Shown in pieces: positions 7,234-9,618 of a stretch of 9,618 nucleotides of DNA (position 1 is the first letter of the stretch; the number at the start of each line of letters is the position of its first letter). The position numbers and the translations under genes are program-made. Below the pieces are notes generated by a model. The model did not search any database, was not told the DNA's origin, and saw only the letters and a list, made by a program, of their open reading frames with translations. Location of the stretch: NCBI GenBank assembly GCA_002448495.1, contig DJYL01000153.1, positions 1 to 9,618 of the forward strand. Reading direction: 5' to 3'. The stretch is from Pseudoselenomonas ruminantium. GTDB lineage: Bacteria > Bacillota > Negativicutes > Selenomonadales > Selenomonadaceae.

Positions 7234-7261
7234 CAAAATACCTATATGGGGGTAGATTTGT

Positions 7262-9618
7262 TTGAAGTATATGAGTGGTAACGAACTGCGCGAAGCTTAT
7301 TTGCAGTTCTTTGCAGAAAAGAAAGGGCATCTTCGCCTGCCGAGTTTTTCGCTGATTCCGCAGGATGACCCGACCCTGCTCCTGATTGGTGCAGGTATGG
7401 CGCCGTTGAAGCCGTTCTTCACGGGCAAGATGAAGCCGCCCCGCACGCGTGTGACGACCAGTCAGCGCTGCGTGCGTACCGGCGATATCGAAAATGTCGG
7501 CCGCACCGCCCGCCATCAGACGTTCTTTGAAATGCTGGGCAACTTCTCCTTTGGCGATTACTTCAAGGGCGAAGCTATTCCCTGGGCATGGGAATTTCTG
7601 ACGGAAGTTGTCGAACTGCCGAAGGATAAACTCTGGGTTACGGTTTATCCGGATGATGATGAAGCCATCGAAATCTGGAAATCCCAGCCGGGCTTTCCGC
7701 AGGACCATATCGTCAAGATGGAAGATAACTTCTGGGAAATCGGCCCTGGCCCCTGCGGTCCGGACTCCGAAATCTATATTGACCTTGGTGAAGAACGTGG
7801 CTGCGGCTCGCCGGACTGCGCTGTTGGCTGTGACTGCGACAGATACCTCGAAATCTGGAACCTCGTGTTCACGCAGTACGACAAGCAGGAAGATGGTTCC
7901 TACAAGAACCTGGCCCATAAGAACATCGATACGGGCTGTGGTCTGGAGCGTCTGGCTTCCGTTGTACAGGAAAAGAAAACCAACTTTGAAACCGACCTCC
8001 TGTACCCGATTATCGAATACGCTGCTGGCGTTGCTGGCGTAAAATATGGCGAAGATGCCGAAAAGGATATCTCCCTCAAGGTTATCGCTGACCATGCCCG
8101 CTCCATGGCCATCATGATCATGGACGGCATTCTGCCTTCCAACGAAGGCCGCGGCTATGTGCTGCGCCGCATCTTGCGCCGTGCTATCCGTCATGGCCGT
8201 ATGCTGGGCATCAAGGACAAGTTCCTCGAAGGTGCAGTCAATGCTGCTGTGGAAATCTACCGCGGTGCTAAGGACTTTGAAGAACTCGTCAACAAGGCTG
8301 ATTACATCAAGAAGGTTATCAGCCTCGAAGAAGACCGTTTCGCTGCTACCCTCAATCAGGGTATGGAACTTCTCGGCGCCGAAATCGAAAAGGTTAAGGC
8401 TGCCGGCAAGACGGCGCTCGACGGAGAAGTTACTTTCCGCCTTTACGATACCTTTGGTTTCCCTTGGGAACTGACGGAAGAAATTCTCCATGAAAATGGT
8501 TTGGAACTCGATAAGGAAGGCTTTGACAAGGCTATGGACGAGCAGCGCACCCGCGCCCGCAACGCCCGTGCTGAAAACACCCGCGTGGCTGTACCTGACC
8601 TGTCTTCCATCGATGTCAGCAAGCTGACGGTTGATGAACAGGCAACGAACGGCAAGGTTGTCGCTATTTGGCAGGATGGCAAGCTGGTGGACGAAATCAC
8701 CGACGGCCAGGAAGCTGGTGTAATCCTCACGACGACGCCGTTCTACGCAGAAGGTGGCGGACAGGTTGGTGACGAAGGTATCTTGACTTCTGAATTCGGT
8801 CATATCAGCGTCAGCAACGCCAAGAAACTGCCGGACGGTACGGTTTACCATGTAGCTTATGTCGAAGAAGGCCAGCTCAAAGTCGGTGATGAAGTACAGA
8901 TTGCGGTCAACAAGGCACAGAAACTGGCTTCTGCCCGCAACCATACGGCTACGCATCTCCTGCAGGCTGCTCTCAAGAAGGTTGTTGGCGACCAGATCAG
9001 CCAGGCCGGTTCCTCCGTTACGCCGGAACGCCTGCGTTTTGACTTCACCAACTTTGAACCGGTGACGGCCCAGCAGCTCGCGGATGTGGAAGAGCTCGTC
9101 AATAACGAAATCCTCAAGGGGCAGGATGTGGAAATTTCCCATATGAGCCTCGACGAAGCTAAAGCCGCTGGCGCTATGGCGCTGTTCTCCGAAAAATACG
9201 GTGATGTGGTACGCGTGGTCAAGGTTCCCGAATTCTCCATGGAACTTTGCGGCGGCTCTCATGTAGCCAATGTTGGCCAGATTGGCATGTTCAAGATTGT
9301 CAGCGAAAGCGGTGTCGCTTCCGGTGTGCGCCGTATCGAAGCCATTACGGGCAAGGCTGCACTCGACTATGCTAACGCGAAGATGGCCGTGCTGGCTGAA
9401 GCTGCTGGCAAGCTCAAGACCAAGGAAGAAGAAGTACCTGCTCAGATTGAAAAACTGCAGGGCGAAATGAAGGCTATGCAGAAGCAGCTCGACGAAGTGG
9501 CTGCTATGCGTGACAAGGCCGATGCGGCTAAACTCATTGCTGGTCTGCAGGATATTAACGGTGTGAACGTCGTCTGCGGCAAGACCAATGCCGGCAGCAT
9601 GGACGAACTCCGTGAAGT
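7262..9618 (+). CDS. alaS: Alanyl-tRNA synthetase, 3'-truncated by the window edge
   Basis: This class II enzyme charges tRNA(Ala) with alanine and hydrolyses Ser- or Gly-tRNA(Ala) mistakes. Of roughly 875 residues usual for the family, 785 are present; the end of the C-Ala domain is missing. The aminoacylation core is clear: motif 2 region from RCVRTGDIENVG (69-80) to MLGNFSFGDYF (92-102), and motif 3 around NIDTGCGLERL (222-232). The tRNA-recognition part follows, with GRGYVLRRILRRAIRHGR. The editing domain has HTATH at 561-565 and CGGSH at 663-667, the zinc ligands. A coiled-coil-like stretch near 720-765 leads into C-Ala. The start is taken as TTG 7262, since GGGGGT (7248-7253) is 8 bases away, giving MKYMSGNELREAY; ATG 7271 is the alternative, 17 bases from that site. 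Codon choice is strongly biased, with TTA, CTA and TCA absent from in-frame codons over most of the gene, as expected for high expression. Confidence 0.97.
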   Translation, partial: MKYMSGNELREAYLQFFAEKKGHLRLPSFSLIPQDDPTLLLIGAGMAPLKPFFTGKMKPPRTRVTTSQRCVRTGDIENVGRTARHQTFFEMLGNFSFGDYFKGEAIPWAWEFLTEVVELPKDKLWVTVYPDDDEAIEIWKSQPGFPQDHIVKMEDNFWEIGPGPCGPDSEIYIDLGEERGCGSPDCAVGCDCDRYLEIWNLVFTQYDKQEDGSYKNLAHKNIDTGCGLERLASVVQEKKTNFETDLLYPIIEYAAGVAGVKYGEDAEKDISLKVIADHARSMAIMIMDGILPSNEGRGYVLRRILRRAIRHGRMLGIKDKFLEGAVNAAVEIYRGAKDFEELVNKADYIKKVISLEEDRFAATLNQGMELLGAEIEKVKAAGKTALDGEVTFRLYDTFGFPWELTEEILHENGLELDKEGFDKAMDEQRTRARNARAENTRVAVPDLSSIDVSKLTVDEQATNGKVVAIWQDGKLVDEITDGQEAGVILTTTPFYAEGGGQVGDEGILTSEFGHISVSNAKKLPDGTVYHVAYVEEGQLKVGDEVQIAVNKAQKLASARNHTATHLLQAALKKVVGDQISQAGSSVTPERLRFDFTNFEPVTAQQLADVEELVNNEILKGQDVEISHMSLDEAKAAGAMALFSEKYGDVVRVVKVPEFSMELCGGSHVANVGQIGMFKIVSESGVASGVRRIEAITGKAALDYANAKMAVLAEAAGKLKTKEEEVPAQIEKLQGEMKAMQKQLDEVAAMRDKADAAKLIAGLQDINGVNVVCGKTNAGSMDELRE

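Noticed and set aside
7162..7261. T-box riboswitch before alaS
   Set aside because: The space is too short, and the conserved T-box sequence and the stem I features are absent.
7199..9262. Large reverse-strand open frame of 687 codons
   Set aside because: It lies opposite alaS in the same codon register. The forward frame carries all AlaRS motifs, while the reverse translation shows no recognisable domain. Codon bias explains it.

Overview
The window reads as a housekeeping stretch of a bacterial chromosome with moderate GC, most likely from the Firmicutes. All six genes lie on the + strand. AGAGGTG/GAGGTG-type ribosome sites, two TTG start codons, a SpoIIIE/FtsK-type translocase, a Bacillus-type MurB and clear intrinsic terminators support this. 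The protein flavour suggests a Negativicute such as a Selenomonas relative. That assignment comes from recognition of the sequences, not from a search.

Layout. Bases 1-2532 hold most of ftsK, whose N-terminus lies before the window. After 14 bases comes trmL (2547-3038, TTG start), then after 25 bases murB (3064-3978). These three probably form one operon linking chromosome segregation, tRNA wobble methylation and peptidoglycan precursor synthesis. A strong hairpin with a T-run (3993-4044) follows murB. Its right arm contains the ribosome site of the next gene, a beta-CASP metallo-beta-lactamase-fold nuclease (4045-5658).

A near-consensus promoter (TTGACA, 17-base spacer, TACTAT) at 5694-5722 begins a separate unit. 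It has a dyad over the -10 element, a leader hairpin, and a cytoplasmic protein (5816-7117) with a receiver-like domain, a PAS domain and a GGDEF domain. This protein is predicted to make cyclic di-GMP. A strong terminator (7124-7172) closes the unit. An extended -10 promoter and a short structured leader then precede alaS (alanyl-tRNA synthetase, from about 7262), which runs off the right edge.

No gene-free stretch exceeds 300 bases. I see no mobile element, CRISPR array, rRNA, tRNA or prophage. The coding content is ordinary. The points worth a second look are regulatory: the terminator that masks a ribosome site, the leader of the diguanylate cyclase gene, and the alaS leader without a T-box. 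The unusual sensory N-terminus and lost feedback site of the diguanylate cyclase also deserve attention. I found no convincing wholly new system.
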